Assembly (NCBI RefSeq): GCF_003719725.1
Contig: NZ_RIAX01000014.1
Coordinates: forward strand, 1-58,417
Length of the DNA stretch: 58,417 nucleotides
Direction: 5' to 3'
Source: Planococcus salinus
GTDB lineage: Bacteria > Bacillota > Bacilli > Bacillales_A > Planococcaceae
Each line of letters starts with the position of its first letter. Position 1 is the first letter of the stretch. Of this stretch, positions 33,125 to 45,718 are shown one piece after another. The notes beneath the pieces are model-generated. The model saw only the letters and a program-made list of their open reading frames with translations, ran no database searches and was not told where the DNA came from. The translations under genes were made by a program, and so were the position numbers.

Positions 33125-34590
33125 TGTGCTGCTCCCTCCCATATGTGAGGAGTTTTTTTATGAAAATCAGTTGCTTGTTCAAAAACATCAGCAACACGAT
33201 AAACGGTTTCCTCATCAAAGTATTTCCCGATGATCTGCAAACCAAGCGGCAGTCCGTTATCGAAACCGCAAGGGATGGAAATAGCCGGGACGCCAGCCAG
33301 GTTGATCGGAATTGTCAAAATATCATTGGCATACATCGTCAATGGATCATCGATGATTTCGCCGATTTTAAATGATGGTGTTGGCGTGGTCGGCCCGATG
33401 ATGACGTCGTATTTTTCAAACGCTTTGTCGAAGTCATTTTTTATCAAAGTCCGCACTTTTTGTGCTTTTTTATAATAAGCATCATAATAACCGGAGCTTA
33501 ATGCATAGGTTCCCAGCATAATCCGGCGCTTTACTTCATCGCCGAAACCTTCTGAACGTGTGTTCATGTAGAAATCCAGTAAGTTTCCGGCTTTTTCTGT
33601 ACGATAACCATAACGGATCCCGTCAAAACGGGACAGGTTTGAAGAAGCTTCTGATGATGCGATCAAATAGTACGTAGAAAGTGCATATTTGGAATGTGGC
33701 AAAGAGATTTCTTCGCAAATGGCACCTTTTTCTTCAAGTACTTTCAAGGCATCTTTAACCGCTTTGACCGAAGATTCTCCTACGCCCTGTGCAAAATATT
33801 CTTTCGGTACACCGATGCGCAATCCAGTGATGTCTCCTGTCAACGCAGCTGCAAAATCAGGTACGTCCACATTGGCGGAAGTCGAATCTTTTTCATCATG
33901 TCCAGCAATGACGTTCAACAGCAAAGCGTTGTCTTTGACTGTCCGTGTAACCGGACCGATTTGGTCAAGAGAAGACGCATAAGCGATCAACCCAAAGCGG
34001 GAGACCCGGCCGTAAGTCGGTTTCATGCCGACCACACCACAAAAAGAGGCCGGCTGGCGGATTGAGCCGCCTGTATCCGAACCTAATGTGAACGGCACCT
34101 CTCCAGCAGCCACAGCGGCTGCGGAACCACCTGAAGATCCACCGGGTACGGTTTCCAGGTTCCATGGATTTTTCGTGTTTTTGTAATACGAGTTTTCATT
34201 GGAGGATCCCATTGCAAATTCGTCCATATTAAGTTTGCCGACAATCACCATGCCCGCCGCCCGCAGTTTTTCGACCACTGTGGCGTTGTAAATCGGGTTA
34301 AACCCTTCCAGAATACGGCTTGAAGCGGTTGTCTCAATGCCTTCCGTCACGATATTGTCTTTTACGCCGACAGGCAAACCGAATAATGGGCCGCGCTCTT
34401 CAAAAGGCACCTGGTCCATTTCTGCGGCCTGAGAAGAAGCCTGCTCCTGGTTCAATGCCAAAAAGGCATCCACATCTGAATCAAGTTCTTCGATCCGTTT
34501 AAACGTCTTTTCAGTGAGATCTGCAATCGTCAATTCTTTCGTATGTATCAATTCCTGCAGTTCTGCAGCTGTTTTATCTGCTAATTTCAT
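33121..34590 (-). CDS. gatA: Asp-tRNA(Asn)/Glu-tRNA(Gln) amidotransferase subunit A
   Basis: 489 residues, amidase signature family. Catalytic Lys in [11 protein letters not shown] (near 78), [14 protein letters not shown] (cis-Ser) and [16 protein letters not shown] with the nucleophile Ser. It hydrolyses glutamine to supply ammonia through a channel to GatB. GGAGGGAAAAAG precedes the ATG. Spacing to gatC is 18 bases; overlap with gatB is 4. Confidence 0.97.
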   Translation of the reverse strand: MKLADKTAAELQELIHTKELTIADLTEKTFKRIEELDSDVDAFLALNQEQASSQAAEMDQVPFEERGPLFGLPVGVKDNIVTEGIETTASSRILEGFNPIYNATVVEKLRAAGMVIVGKLNMDEFAMGSSNENSYYKNTKNPWNLETVPGGSSGGSAAAVAAGEVPFTLGSDTGGSIRQPASFCGVVGMKPTYGRVSRFGLIAYASSLDQIGPVTRTVKDNALLLNVIAGHDEKDSTSANVDVPDFAAALTGDITGLRIGVPKEYFAQGVGESSVKAVKDALKVLEEKGAICEEISLPHSKYALSTYYLIASSEASSNLSRFDGIRYGYRTEKAGNLLDFYMNTRSEGFGDEVKRRIMLGTYALSSGYYDAYYKKAQKVRTLIKNDFDKAFEKYDVIIGPTTPTPSFKIGEIIDDPLTMYANDILTIPINLAGVPAISIPCGFDNGLPLGLQIIGKYFDEETVYRVADVFEQATDFHKKTPHIWEGAAQ

Positions 34591-34608
34591 CTTTTTCCCT
34601 CCTCACAA

Positions 34609-34899
34609 TCAGTCCAGTATCGTTGGTACTTTCACTTGTCCCGCTTCTTGTTCTTTCACGTTTTTCATCACCAGTTCTCGAGGCAGTCCCGGTTCGGCTT
34701 TGTCTTCCCGCAATACATTCGCCATTTCCAGTACATGCGTCGTCGGTTCCACGTTTTCTGTATCCAATTCATTCAGCAATTCCATCGCATTCGTAATTGC
34801 TTCCAACTGTTCCGCAAAATGCTCAGCTTCTTCGTCAGTAATTGCCAGGCGCGCCAAATGCGCTACTTCGATTACTTCTTCTTTGGTCATTTTCGCCAT
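34609..34899 (-). CDS. gatC: Asp-tRNA(Asn)/Glu-tRNA(Gln) amidotransferase subunit C
   Basis: 96 residues with the GatC N-terminus [21 protein letters not shown], a central [14 protein letters not shown] and a C-terminal [10 protein letters not shown]. GatC wraps between GatA and GatB and stabilises the channel. GGAGGTGTATAGAA precedes the ATG. It is the first gene of gatCAB. A TATGAT -10 lies at 34937-34942 with a weak -35 that falls inside the camS terminator stem. Confidence 0.95.
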   Translation of the reverse strand: MAKMTKEEVIEVAHLARLAITDEEAEHFAEQLEAITNAMELLNELDTENVEPTTHVLEMANVLREDKAEPGLPRELVMKNVKEQEAGQVKVPTILD

Positions 34900-34950
34900 T
34901 TCTATACACCTCCGGATTCAATAAAACATACGGTCTATCATACCATTATT

Positions 34951-34991
34951 AAAAGAAAAGCTCCAGCGCCCGAGAACCCGGGCGCTGGAGC
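34951..34991 (-). terminator. terminator of the pcrB-pcrA-ligA-camS unit, palindromic
   Basis: A 13-bp perfect stem (34960-34972 with 34979-34991) followed on the minus strand by TTTTCTTTT. The arms (GCTCCAGCGCCCG) resemble the GGCGCCC ends of the intergenic repeat family. A second hairpin, GGAGACAGC/GCTGTCCCC, lies between it and the camS stop. Confidence 0.85.
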
Positions 34992-35045
34992 CCGGCCTAA
35001 AAACGAGTGGAGACAGCCTCGCAGCTGTCCCCGCGCCAGCACGGC

Positions 35046-36191
35046 TTATTCGTATATATGAACAATTGGTTCTGTCTGATCCACTTTTCTTACTACAAGT
35101 GCTTCAGGTCCATTAGTCGACGTGACACTCACTGTCACTTCAATATTCTGAGGGAAATGTTCGAGCACAAGGCCCGTCAAGTATTGTGTAAATCCAATGA
35201 TTTCGGCAGCTCCGTAAAATTGGATCGGCACTTCAACCTTCAATTCCCGCAAGCGGTCATCCTGATAAAAGCCGGTTCCAATGACGCTTGTGAAATTTGA
35301 AAAATACTCTTCCACATCCTGCTTGAAATTGCGGAACTGGGTGTCCACTTCCCTGTAGATTTCTTCCGAATTTGAAGTGGGGAACACTACGTATTCCTCA
35401 TTGACAGCCGACCAATTGGCGACTGCCTCCTGTCCCCCTGGGGCGACTCCATATGAAAAATAAGTTCCTGGAGAAATGGCATTGCGGCTGTTTTGCTTGA
35501 ACAGGCCGACCGCAATCGGCACATCCGCCATTCCTTCTTTTTCCCTCAGACGCTTGACGATTTCATCAGCCATCCGCTGCCCTTCTTCAATCAGCTGAGA
35601 GCTCGGAACGGACTCTTCATACGACACGCCGTTCACCGAACTATAGTAAATGCTGTTCAACGCCAGGCCGATGGATACTCCGCCAAGGCGAATCGTTTCT
35701 TCGTCGGTTTTCACTAAATAATTCTGCTCCAGAATGTGCGCCAGCAGAGACGCAGGCGGCTTTTCTCCAGCTGCTGTCTGTTCGGCTGTTCTGGTGTCAG
35801 CCGCATTCAGGCCAAGAGGATGATGCGTCCGCGCTTCGTCTTCTTCGCCTTGCCTTCTCAACCATGTCGACGCCTCTGCGCTTGAAATTTTCTGTCCTTC
35901 CTGAAAATAATAATCATCAGGGGAGAATTGGCGCTGCGACAAACGCAACAGGCCATTCTCAGCTTCTTTAATATCATAGCGTGAATTCATCCGATTCACG
36001 ATGTTCCCTCTTGTGGCGCTTTCTTTGTAGGGCAGCAGCGTCCGGTAATATTGTTCATCCAGCTGCATGCTCGGAATAATCGCGGTCTCCACTTCCTCTT
36101 CTGTATTCAGAACTTCCGTTTCGTCTGTTACAGAAGGGACACATCCCGTGAGCAACAATATACTGACCGGAATCCACCATAAGTGCTTCAT
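35046..36191 (-). CDS. CamS family sex pheromone lipoprotein (YerH)
   Basis: 381 residues. A lipoprotein signal peptide ends in the lipobox LLTGC (Cys17), so the protein is anchored outside the membrane. The body matches the CamS family: YYRTLLPYKESATRGNIV, SRYDIKEAENGLLRL and a C-terminal beta-rich domain (EVTVSVTSTNGPEALVVRK). In staphylococci the signal peptide is processed to the cAM373-like pheromone; the mature function is unknown. It follows ligA by 13 bases, as in B. subtilis (YerH). Its signal peptide would be a candidate small peptide signal. Confidence 0.92.
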   Translation of the reverse strand: MKHLWWIPVSILLLTGCVPSVTDETEVLNTEEEVETAIIPSMQLDEQYYRTLLPYKESATRGNIVNRMNSRYDIKEAENGLLRLSQRQFSPDDYYFQEGQKISSAEASTWLRRQGEEDEARTHHPLGLNAADTRTAEQTAAGEKPPASLLAHILEQNYLVKTDEETIRLGGVSIGLALNSIYYSSVNGVSYEESVPSSQLIEEGQRMADEIVKRLREKEGMADVPIAVGLFKQNSRNAISPGTYFSYGVAPGGQEAVANWSAVNEEYVVFPTSNSEEIYREVDTQFRNFKQDVEEYFSNFTSVIGTGFYQDDRLRELKVEVPIQFYGAAEIIGFTQYLTGLVLEHFPQNIEVTVSVTSTNGPEALVVRKVDQTEPIVHIYE

Positions 36192-36204
36192 TTCATAAAT
36201 CTCC

Positions 36205-38226
<2,022 letters not shown>

Positions 38227-40440
38227 TCATTCTTTTTCAACCGGCGCAAACTTCGCCAGTAATCGTTTGATGCCGACAGGGCTCGGGAATGCGATATCCA
38301 GTTCTGTCTGTTCGCCTTCACCCTTGACACTGACAACTGTCCCGACGCCCCATTTTTTGTGCTTCGCCTTGTCGCCCGTTTGCCAGCCCATTTTATCGCC
38401 ACCGCTCTGTTTATAAGCCGGACGTGTGACGGCCGCACGTTTGGGAGCCTGTGTAAAGCGTGTCGGGGCACCTGCACGATGGCTCGCTATCGTCTGTTCG
38501 ATCAAATCATCCGAAATTTCACTGATAAAACGGGAAGGCATATTATAATTGCTCTTGCCGTACAGTGTCCGTGAAGAAGCATGCGTCAAATACAAACGCT
38601 TTTCTGCGCGTGTAATCCCTACATACGCCAGACGGCGCTCTTCTTCAAGTTCTTCGTCATCGTTATTCGAACGCGAATGCGGAAAAACGTTTTCCTCCAA
38701 ACCGATAATGAAGACAACTGGAAATTCAAGACCTTTTGCTGCATGCATAGTCATCAAAATGATCGGTCCGTCTTCCTCTTCTTCGTCATCCAGTGAGTCA
38801 ATATCGGAAATCAGCGCCAAATCCGTTAAAAACGCCACGAGTGATTTGTCATCGCTTTGTTTTTCAAATGCCTGTGTGACCGATAAGAATTCATTGAGGT
38901 TTTCCAAACGGCTTTCGCCTTCGATCGTTTTATCGTTTTGCAGCATTTGCCGGTATCCAGATTTGTTCAATACTTCATCGACCAGCTCTGTCACCGATAA
39001 GTACTCCTGCATTTGTGTAAAGTTTTCGATCATCGAGCGGAATTCAAGCGCTGTCTGGGCAATTTTCGGAGACAGGCCCATGAAGTCGACTTCCTGCAAT
39101 GCATCCATGATCGTGCGGTCCTGTTCGATGGCAAAACGCGCCATCCGTTCGAACGAAGTGGCTCCAATGCCCCGTTTTGGTTCATTGATAATGCGTGCAA
39201 GCGATAAGTCATCGTCATTGTTGGCGATCAAACGCAAATAAGCCAGCAAATCTTTGATTTCCTTGCGATCATAGAACTTCGTGCCTCCAACGATGGTGTA
39301 GGACATATTCGATTTCATGAACATTTCTTCCATCACACGCGATTGGGCGTTCGTCCGGTAAAGAATAGCGAAGTCAGAGGTTTTGTAATTCTCCTCCCTC
39401 ATCAGATTTTGTATCGTCTGGACAACATACTGCGCTTCCTGCCGTTCGTCCCCCGCTTTGTAAAGCGTGATGGCCTGGCCTTCTGAATTGTCTGTACGCA
39501 ATTCCTTCGGATAGCGGCTGGTATTTTGTTTGATGACATCATTTGCTGCCTGCAAAATCCGTTTCGTCGAACGGTAATTCTGCTCCAGCATGATCACTTT
39601 TGCGTTCGGATAATCTTTCTCAAACGACAGGATGTTCTGGATGTCCGCTCCGCGCCAACGGTAAATCGACTGATCAGAGTCCCCGACTACACAGATGTTC
39701 TGGAATTTACTCGCCAGTTTCTGGACCAGCTGATATTGCGCATTATTGGTATCCTGATACTCGTCTACATGGATATACTGGAACTTGTTCTGATAAAACT
39801 CCAGCACTTCCGGAACCTTGTCGAAAAGGGTCAATGTAGTCATGATCAAATCATCAAAATCGAGCGACTGGTTTTTCTGCAGCCGTTTTTCATACGCCGT
39901 ATAGACTTCTGAAATGGTTTTTTCGTACGGATTCAATTCGTTCAGTTCCTCCGCAAAACGCTTGGCATCAATGCACTCGTTTTTAGCCGAAGAAATGGCA
40001 TTCAACATCGCCCGTGGTTCGTACTTCTTCGGATCCAGATTCTGTTGCTTTAATACATTTTTGATGACCGTCAATTGATCGGTCGTATCCAAAATCGAAA
40101 AGTTTTTTGAGAAGCCCAGCCGGTCGATATCGCGGCGCAAAATCCGTACACACATCGAGTGGAAAGTCGAGGCCCACATGCGCTCCCCTGTTCCATGTCC
40201 CAACAGGCCATCAATTCGGCTGCGCATTTCACGGGCCGCTTTATTGGTAAATGTGATGGCCAGAATATTGGACGGATATACTCCTTTTTCCAGCACCAAA
40301 TAAGCGATGCGATGTGTCAGCACACGCGTTTTCCCTGATCCGGCACCCGCCATGATGAGCAGTGGACCATCAGTCGTTTGGACCGCTTCCTGCTGCTCAG
40401 GGTTCATCCCTTTCAGTAAATTCTTCGTTATCAATTCCAT
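38227..40440 (-). CDS. pcrA: ATP-dependent DNA helicase PcrA
   Basis: 737 residues, UvrD superfamily 1. Motif I AGAGSGKT (31-38), Ia [59 protein letters not shown] and [15 protein letters not shown] are all present, plus the basic C-terminal Tudor-like tail that binds RNA polymerase ([13 protein letters not shown]). Essential 3'-5' helicase for repair, plasmid rolling-circle replication and transcription conflict removal. 30 bases after pcrB. Confidence 0.97.
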   Translation of the reverse strand: MELITKNLLKGMNPEQQEAVQTTDGPLLIMAGAGSGKTRVLTHRIAYLVLEKGVYPSNILAITFTNKAAREMRSRIDGLLGHGTGERMWASTFHSMCVRILRRDIDRLGFSKNFSILDTTDQLTVIKNVLKQQNLDPKKYEPRAMLNAISSAKNECIDAKRFAEELNELNPYEKTISEVYTAYEKRLQKNQSLDFDDLIMTTLTLFDKVPEVLEFYQNKFQYIHVDEYQDTNNAQYQLVQKLASKFQNICVVGDSDQSIYRWRGADIQNILSFEKDYPNAKVIMLEQNYRSTKRILQAANDVIKQNTSRYPKELRTDNSEGQAITLYKAGDERQEAQYVVQTIQNLMREENYKTSDFAILYRTNAQSRVMEEMFMKSNMSYTIVGGTKFYDRKEIKDLLAYLRLIANNDDDLSLARIINEPKRGIGATSFERMARFAIEQDRTIMDALQEVDFMGLSPKIAQTALEFRSMIENFTQMQEYLSVTELVDEVLNKSGYRQMLQNDKTIEGESRLENLNEFLSVTQAFEKQSDDKSLVAFLTDLALISDIDSLDDEEEEDGPIILMTMHAAKGLEFPVVFIIGLEENVFPHSRSNNDDEELEEERRLAYVGITRAEKRLYLTHASSRTLYGKSNYNMPSRFISEISDDLIEQTIASHRAGAPTRFTQAPKRAAVTRPAYKQSGGDKMGWQTGDKAKHKKWGVGTVVSVKGEGEQTELDIAFPSPVGIKRLLAKFAPVEKE

Positions 40441-40470
40441 TGTGCACCACCTCGAACGTTTGTTCTTCTA

Positions 40471-41172
40471 TTATATCGATTTCTGCTCGGTTTCAGCAAC
40501 TGCCTTCACCGTTGAAATCGCCTTTTTAAGATCTTCGTAAATAATATTGCCAACAACCACCGTATCAGCCCGGGCTGCCATTTCCTGCGCCTTCTCGATG
40601 GAGTTGATGCCGCCGCCGTAAAACAGCCGGGTATTGGTTAATACCCCGTGTACCCGAGCAACGAGTTCCGGATTTCCGTAAGTGCCGCTGTACTCCAGAT
40701 AAAAAATCGGCAAACGGAAAAAATGCTCGGCCATCCTTGCATAAGCCACAACATCCTCAGCTGTTAAGTCGGTTTCTGCCTTTGTCAACGTTGCCGCCTT
40801 GCATTCACTGTTCAAAATGCAATAGCCTTCCGGTACAAGTTCTTCCCAGTCCATGACCTCACCGAACTCCCGGATGGCTTCATGGTGAAGCCCTTTGATC
40901 CATTTCGGTTGGTCACTGTTCAAAACGGTCGGAATAAAGTAATAATCGAAACCGGGAGTTACTGATTCGATTGTCGATACTTCCAATACGACCGGCACAC
41001 TGTAACGCCGGACTCTTGCCATTAAATCAAGGACATTGTCGAGTGTGACATCATCGCTGCCGCCAATCAAGATGGCATCGGTCCCGGATTCGCAAATTCG
41101 TTCCAAATGTTCATCAGAAATCGGTTTGGCCGGATCTAGTTTAAATACATGGCGCCATGTTTGAAAGTCCAA
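40471..41172 (-). CDS. pcrB: heptaprenylglyceryl phosphate synthase PcrB
   Basis: 233 residues, TIM-barrel prenyltransferase. [15 protein letters not shown] near residue 35, the [11 protein letters not shown] segment, [11 protein letters not shown] and the phosphate-binding [12 protein letters not shown] are visible. It attaches a heptaprenyl chain to glycerol 1-phosphate, giving an archaeal-type ether lipid found in Bacillales. The start is TTG (41172) after AGGGGAATCATC, so translation may be low. First gene of pcrB-pcrA-ligA-camS. Confidence 0.94.
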   Translation of the reverse strand: MDFQTWRHVFKLDPAKPISDEHLERICESGTDAILIGGSDDVTLDNVLDLMARVRRYSVPVVLEVSTIESVTPGFDYYFIPTVLNSDQPKWIKGLHHEAIREFGEVMDWEELVPEGYCILNSECKAATLTKAETDLTAEDVVAYARMAEHFFRLPIFYLEYSGTYGNPELVARVHGVLTNTRLFYGGGINSIEKAQEMAARADTVVVGNIIYEDLKKAISTVKAVAETEQKSI

Positions 41173-41218
41173 GATGATTCCCCTAACTTCGGTTCTTTTT
41201 ACATCAATTCATTATAAC

Positions 41219-41268
41219 AAAAAAAAGGCTGTCCAATAAGCCGAAACATAGACTTCTTGGACAGCCTT
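41219..41268 (-). terminator. intrinsic terminator of yerC
   Basis: AAGGCTGTCCAA (41225-41236) with TTGGACAGCCTT (41257-41268), 12 bp, loop 20 bases, then six or more T on the minus strand; upstream of the pcrB ribosome site. Confidence 0.85.
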
Positions 41269-41342
41269 CCTCTTTCTCATACAGCAGAAGGTCTCCTCCC
41301 CGCTACAGCATCGCTGTACTGGCTTTGGAGCCATTCCTTCGT

Positions 41343-41663
41343 TCAGTCTTTTGGAAGTTGAAATGGTTTTTCGTCCGGATACAGACGGCCCAGCATTTCA
41401 TCATAGCCGTCGTTGCCGTAATTCAGGCAGCGGCGGACACGGGAAATGGTGGCAGTGCTTGCACCGGTTTCGTTCTTTATTTTTTCATAAGTTTTTTTCA
41501 TCCGCAGCATATGAGCCACTTCCAGGCGTTGGGCAAGAGATTGAATCTCGCTGATTGTACATAAATCATCGAAAAAACGATATGCTTCTTCTTTATCTTT
41601 CAACGCCAGGATCGCCTCGATTAATTGATCGGTTTGGGCTCCCCGGATTTTGTCGACCTGCAT
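41343..41663 (-). CDS. yerC: YerC/YecD family TrpR-related protein
   Basis: 106 residues. A TrpR-type helix-turn-helix is clear: LCTISEIQSLAQRLEVAHML, then ETGASTATISRVRRCLNYGNDGY. The family is annotated as a DNA-binding protein, and the synteny with pcrB and yerA is that of B. subtilis yerC. Target genes are not known from the sequence. A weak ribosome site precedes the ATG. It is separated from pcrB by a terminator and from yerA by about 120 bases, so it is probably its own unit. Confidence 0.9.
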   Translation of the reverse strand: MQVDKIRGAQTDQLIEAILALKDKEEAYRFFDDLCTISEIQSLAQRLEVAHMLRMKKTYEKIKNETGASTATISRVRRCLNYGNDGYDEMLGRLYPDEKPFQLPKD

Positions 41664-41781
41664 ACCACTTCACTGTCCTTTCTTCTCTTGATACATCCAT
41701 ATCTTATGTATCTCCTGCAGTGCCGGAGACTCCTTCCTTCTATAATAGAAAAATTCACTGCATGCAGGAATACTGTATTGA

Positions 41782-43512
41782 TCATCTCATAAACGCGGGA
41801 AACAGATTTTTTTTGTTCTTGACGTCGTAAATGCCTTGCTGGGTGATCCGCACGTACGGCAAGTGGGTCGCCTGCAGGAACAGCAAGGTGTAAACTGCGT
41901 CCCCATGCTTGTAGCCGCGTTTTTTCAGCGCCTCTTTTAACTCCAGTTCCTGAGGAATCAATTCTTCCATCGGCAACTCCGACATGGTGCCGCCGATTGG
42001 CAGCGGCAATGTGCAAACCGTTTCGCCTTCTTCCACCAGTACGATGCCACCTTTTATGCGCTTCAACTCATTGAATGCTGCCCACATATCATCCCGATTT
42101 TTTCCGATCAGAACAATATCACCGGTGTTGGAATAAGATGATGCAAAACCGCTGACTTCGCTGGCAAAGCCTTTGATCAATGTATTGACGCGCCATTTGC
42201 CGTGCTTGTCCAACAGCATCAGAAAGCTTTCATCATGTGTTTTAGCCAGATTGCCATCATGCGTATCCACATTAACAGAATACGGCTTAATAATCACATC
42301 ATTGACCATTTCAAGACCGAATGGCATGGAAAATTGAAAGTCATCTTCCGACAATTCAAAATCAAGTTCCAGATCCGGCATGACGGACCAGTCGACAGGC
42401 GGCAGAGATTGAACTTTTTCTCCATCCCGCTTCATCCATACCCCTTTTGAAATGACACCGGAAGGCACCGGGTTATCGGTGGAATCGAGAATATTCAAAT
42501 TGGCATAGCGGCCAGTGGCGATGACCCCATGAAGACTTGTCACGTTGTAGAATCTGGCTACGTTATATGAAGCCATCATGTATGCATCGATTTCTGGAAC
42601 TCCCGCTTCCAGTGCAATCTTGATGCACAGATCCATAATGCCATCCAGATGGAATGCAGGAGTCGAACCGTCTGTCGTCATCATCAATTTATCGAAGACG
42701 TTCAACTCGCGCTCGATAATCCCTTCCAACAATACCGGCAAATCCGGACGGATGGAAGAATAGCGCAACGTAACACCGTAACCATGCAGTAAGCGCATTT
42801 CCACTTCTTCAGCAGTCATGGATTCGTGGTCGCCATCCGCTCCAAGCAATTTCATGCGGGCGATGGTCTTTTCGGAAGCACCTGGAAAATGGCCTTCTAT
42901 CTTTTTCAAATGCGTCTTCGCTTTTTGTATCCAATACAGCATCTGGTCATCGCCATCAAGCAGCTTCGGCCAGCCGGTCAGTTCTCCGCCAAGCAGGACA
43001 TCGGGCCGTTCCAGCCATTCTCCCACCGTCTTGGAAGTGAATAGTTGGTCTTCATGTGCCAGTTCTGTCTGCGAATCAAAACGTGTCCACCAATAAAAAG
43101 AAAACGGCAATTTGTTTAATTCGTCCAAAAAAGAAAACGCTTTCTTGTTCTCTAACGCCAAAAAGAGCGCCAGATTATCCGACAGGAACGAGGTAGTCCC
43201 CCGTTGAATAGCAAAGTCTGCAAATGTATGTGGATTGTATAATTGATATGGATGGACATGCGGTTCAATATAACCCGGAACGATGAACTTTCCAGCCATA
43301 TCGGTTACCGTTGTATGGGAAGCGACTTTCGGCATTTCTTTTCCTGCATAAACAATGCGATCGCCTTTGATCCAAATATTTCCTGTCATCCATTTTTTAA
43401 AAATACTGTGCAGATAATAAGCATTGGTCAGGACCATGTCCGGCGACGCTTCTTTTGTAATTATTTTTAACTGGTTTCTGATTTCGTTGTTTTTCCATAA
43501 TGGATGTCCCAT
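41782..43512 (-). CDS. yerA: YerA family putative adenine deaminase/amidohydrolase
   Basis: 576 residues, amidohydrolase superfamily, closest to B. subtilis YerA. A metal-binding IEPHVHPYQ lies near residue 84 in place of the HIES-type motif of true adenine deaminase AdeC, followed by FADFAIQRGTTSFLSD and a late GTMSELPMEEL. Adenine deaminase activity would feed hypoxanthine into purine salvage and fits its place beside the pur operon, but it is not proven for YerA. AAGGAGCAGGCGC precedes the ATG. Confidence 0.87.
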   Translation of the reverse strand: MGHPLWKNNEIRNQLKIITKEASPDMVLTNAYYLHSIFKKWMTGNIWIKGDRIVYAGKEMPKVASHTTVTDMAGKFIVPGYIEPHVHPYQLYNPHTFADFAIQRGTTSFLSDNLALFLALENKKAFSFLDELNKLPFSFYWWTRFDSQTELAHEDQLFTSKTVGEWLERPDVLLGGELTGWPKLLDGDDQMLYWIQKAKTHLKKIEGHFPGASEKTIARMKLLGADGDHESMTAEEVEMRLLHGYGVTLRYSSIRPDLPVLLEGIIERELNVFDKLMMTTDGSTPAFHLDGIMDLCIKIALEAGVPEIDAYMMASYNVARFYNVTSLHGVIATGRYANLNILDSTDNPVPSGVISKGVWMKRDGEKVQSLPPVDWSVMPDLELDFELSEDDFQFSMPFGLEMVNDVIIKPYSVNVDTHDGNLAKTHDESFLMLLDKHGKWRVNTLIKGFASEVSGFASSYSNTGDIVLIGKNRDDMWAAFNELKRIKGGIVLVEEGETVCTLPLPIGGTMSELPMEELIPQELELKEALKKRGYKHGDAVYTLLFLQATHLPYVRITQQGIYDVKNKKNLFPAFMR

Positions 43513-43621
43513 GCGCCTGCTCCTTTACTAAACAATTCAATACATACTATCGTAGCATAATCTTGCATGAAAATACAGGCAGCCTGCTCTCTCTGACTAA
43601 TTTACTTACAAAAAATGGACA

Positions 43622-43651
43622 CAAAAAATCCACGCACACGGCGTGGATTTT
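43622..43651 (-). terminator. intrinsic terminator of the GNAT gene
   Basis: AAAATCCACGC pairs with GCGTGGATTTT (11 bp) with a five-base loop; T-rich on the minus strand. Confidence 0.86.
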
Positions 43652-43653
43652 CT

Positions 43654-44244
43654 TTAGTTTGCGGTTTGTTTCGTCAGCGCCTTCAGGACGTTCTCTTTTT
43701 CCTCTTCCTGAAACGTCAATACATCCGAAACTGGTTCATACGAGTCACCATAGAATTGCTGGTCTTTATACGTGTGAATATCCTGATACATCACTTTCAT
43801 CGCTTCAAAAATTTCCTCTTCCGATTCGCCGTTCGGCGCCCAGTAAAGGATTTCCATTGAATTTTCTTCGCCTGTAGCAAGTGAACGGCGGCAATAACCG
43901 ATTGAAGCTGCGTGTTGAAAGTCTTCCCGTGCATAGAAGCGCAACCGCTTTTCCGTATCCGTGTCTTCGTAATCGACCGGTTCGACTTCCAAAATGATCG
44001 GCTTGTTTTTGTCTTTCAGCATCTGCAGCGTCTTTTTGCCGAGCCCCATGCCTCTGGATTCTTTTGAAACGAACAGATAATCCACAAACGTGAAATTCGG
44101 AAATTCCGCATACATCAGCACATGGTAAGGACCTTCGTCTTTGTAATAGACACTGCCCTTTTCCTTCAATAAAGCATCCATATGCTCTTTCGATTTCATT
44201 TCTTCCACTGGAAAATACTGATTCAATTTTTCATACCAATTCAT
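43654..44244 (-). CDS. GNAT family acetyltransferase
   Basis: 196 residues. The acetyl-CoA motif is LFVSKESRGMGLGKKTLQML (residues 60-80), preceded by a beta strand FTFVDY and followed by KPIILEVEPVDYEDT. A C-terminal extension of about 60 residues (EEEIFEAMKVMYQDIHTY) is beyond the basic fold. The substrate is unknown. GAGAGGAGCACATTG precedes the ATG. It lies between the pur operon terminator and yerA and appears monocistronic. Confidence 0.84.
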   Translation of the reverse strand: MNWYEKLNQYFPVEEMKSKEHMDALLKEKGSVYYKDEGPYHVLMYAEFPNFTFVDYLFVSKESRGMGLGKKTLQMLKDKNKPIILEVEPVDYEDTDTEKRLRFYAREDFQHAASIGYCRRSLATGEENSMEILYWAPNGESEEEIFEAMKVMYQDIHTYKDQQFYGDSYEPVSDVLTFQEEEKENVLKALTKQTAN

Positions 44245-44391
44245 TCAATGTGCTCCTCTCAAATTTGGGTCTTGTGTGTTTTTCCTGCTGGGGTCCTGCA
44301 CAATTTCTGGTGGTCTGGAGTGTAAAATGAGGTGAAAGTGGACTGTTGAAATCCTCAACAATTATATAATATCCCGTATACAGGACAGTAA

Positions 44392-44429
44392 ACAAAAAAT
44401 GACACATCTTCTTGGAGAATCTGTGTCAT
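44392..44429 (-). terminator. terminator of the purine operon
   Basis: Minus-strand ATGACACA...TGTGTCAT with TTCT/AGAA inner pairs, then TTTTTTG, 20 bases after the purD stop. Confidence 0.82.
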
Positions 44430-44449
44430 CTTTCATTATAACATGAGCT

Positions 44450-45703
44450 TTATTTGATTGCACGCCAGCCGATGTCCGAGCGATGGAAGAAGCCCTTCCA
44501 TTCCAGACGCTGCAGCTGTTCGTATACTTTTTTTTGTGCATCTTGTATGTTTTGACCGTTGGCAGAAACCAGCAGCACACGTCCGCCGTCGCCAACCAAC
44601 GAACCGCCTTGCCTTTTTATCCCGGCATATGTGATGCCTACGCCTGACATCCGGGATAAATCCGGCAGGGTGGCGCCTTTTTTCACCGTGCCGGGATAAC
44701 CCTCAGCAGCTACTACAACGCCCACCACTGCCTGGTCGTCCCAGCTGAGCTCGAAAGACTGACCGTTTAAAACAGCATCGATGAATTCACCAAAGTCTGA
44801 GGTCATCCGGGGCAGCACGACTTGCGTCTCCGGATCGCCGAATCTCGCGTTGAACTCAATGACTTTCGGGCCATCTTCTGTCAAAATAACACCCGTATAC
44901 AAGATGCCGTTAAAAGGCGAGCCTTCTTTTTCCATTGCTTTGACAGCCGGTTCAACGATCGCTTTGAACGTATCGTCCACCACTTGCTGTGAAATCTGAG
45001 GAACCGGAGAATAAGCGCCCATCCCACCGGTGTTTGGCCCTCGGTCTCCGTCATATGCCCGTTTGTGGTCCTGCGAAATAACCATTGGATAAATATGGCC
45101 ATTCTGGACAAATGACATATAGGAAAATTCTTCCCCCGCCAAGAACTCTTCAATGACCACTTTTGAACCTGAATCGCCAAATTTCTGGCCTTCCAGCATC
45201 TCGTTCACGGCATCGACCGCTTCCTCTTCCGTCATGGCCACCACTACACCTTTTCCGGCAGCCAGTCCATCCGCCTTTACGACGATCGGAGCTCCGTGAC
45301 GGCGAATAAAGTCAATGGCCGGCTGCGTTTCGATGAACGTTTCATATGCAGCTGTCGGAATTTCGTATTTTTTCATTAATTCCTTCGCAAACGCTTTGCT
45401 GCCTTCAATACGGGCAGCCGCTTGGGAAGGTCCGAATATACGTAACCCCTGCTTTTCAAAAAAATCAACGATGCCGTTGGCCAAAGGTTGCTCCGGTCCA
45501 ACAAATGTAAAGCTGATGTCATTGTTTTTAGCAAATGCCGCCAGCGCTTCAAAATCCATTTCATCGATTGCTGCCAATTCGGCATCCGCTTCCATACCGT
45601 CGTTGCCCGGTGCCGCGTAAACCTGTTCAACGGAAGGAGAGGAAGAAAACTGCCGCACGATGGCGTGTTCTCTGCCGCCACGTCCGATTACCAATACTTT
45701 CAT
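44450..45703 (-). CDS. purD: phosphoribosylamine-glycine ligase PurD
   Basis: 417 residues, ATP-grasp. Starts KVLVIGRGGREHAIV, has GPEQPLANGIVDFF, ADGLAAGKGVVVA (ATP loop), GGMGAYSP and FNARFGDPETQ. It makes glycinamide ribonucleotide from phosphoribosylamine, glycine and ATP, the second step. Last gene of the pur operon, 15 bases after purH, ahead of the operon terminator. Confidence 0.97.
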   Translation of the reverse strand: MKVLVIGRGGREHAIVRQFSSSPSVEQVYAAPGNDGMEADAELAAIDEMDFEALAAFAKNNDISFTFVGPEQPLANGIVDFFEKQGLRIFGPSQAAARIEGSKAFAKELMKKYEIPTAAYETFIETQPAIDFIRRHGAPIVVKADGLAAGKGVVVAMTEEEAVDAVNEMLEGQKFGDSGSKVVIEEFLAGEEFSYMSFVQNGHIYPMVISQDHKRAYDGDRGPNTGGMGAYSPVPQISQQVVDDTFKAIVEPAVKAMEKEGSPFNGILYTGVILTEDGPKVIEFNARFGDPETQVVLPRMTSDFGEFIDAVLNGQSFELSWDDQAVVGVVVAAEGYPGTVKKGATLPDLSRMSGVGITYAGIKRQGGSLVGDGGRVLLVSANGQNIQDAQKKVYEQLQRLEWKGFFHRSDIGWRAIK

Positions 45704-45718
45704 CTGTTTGCACCCCGT

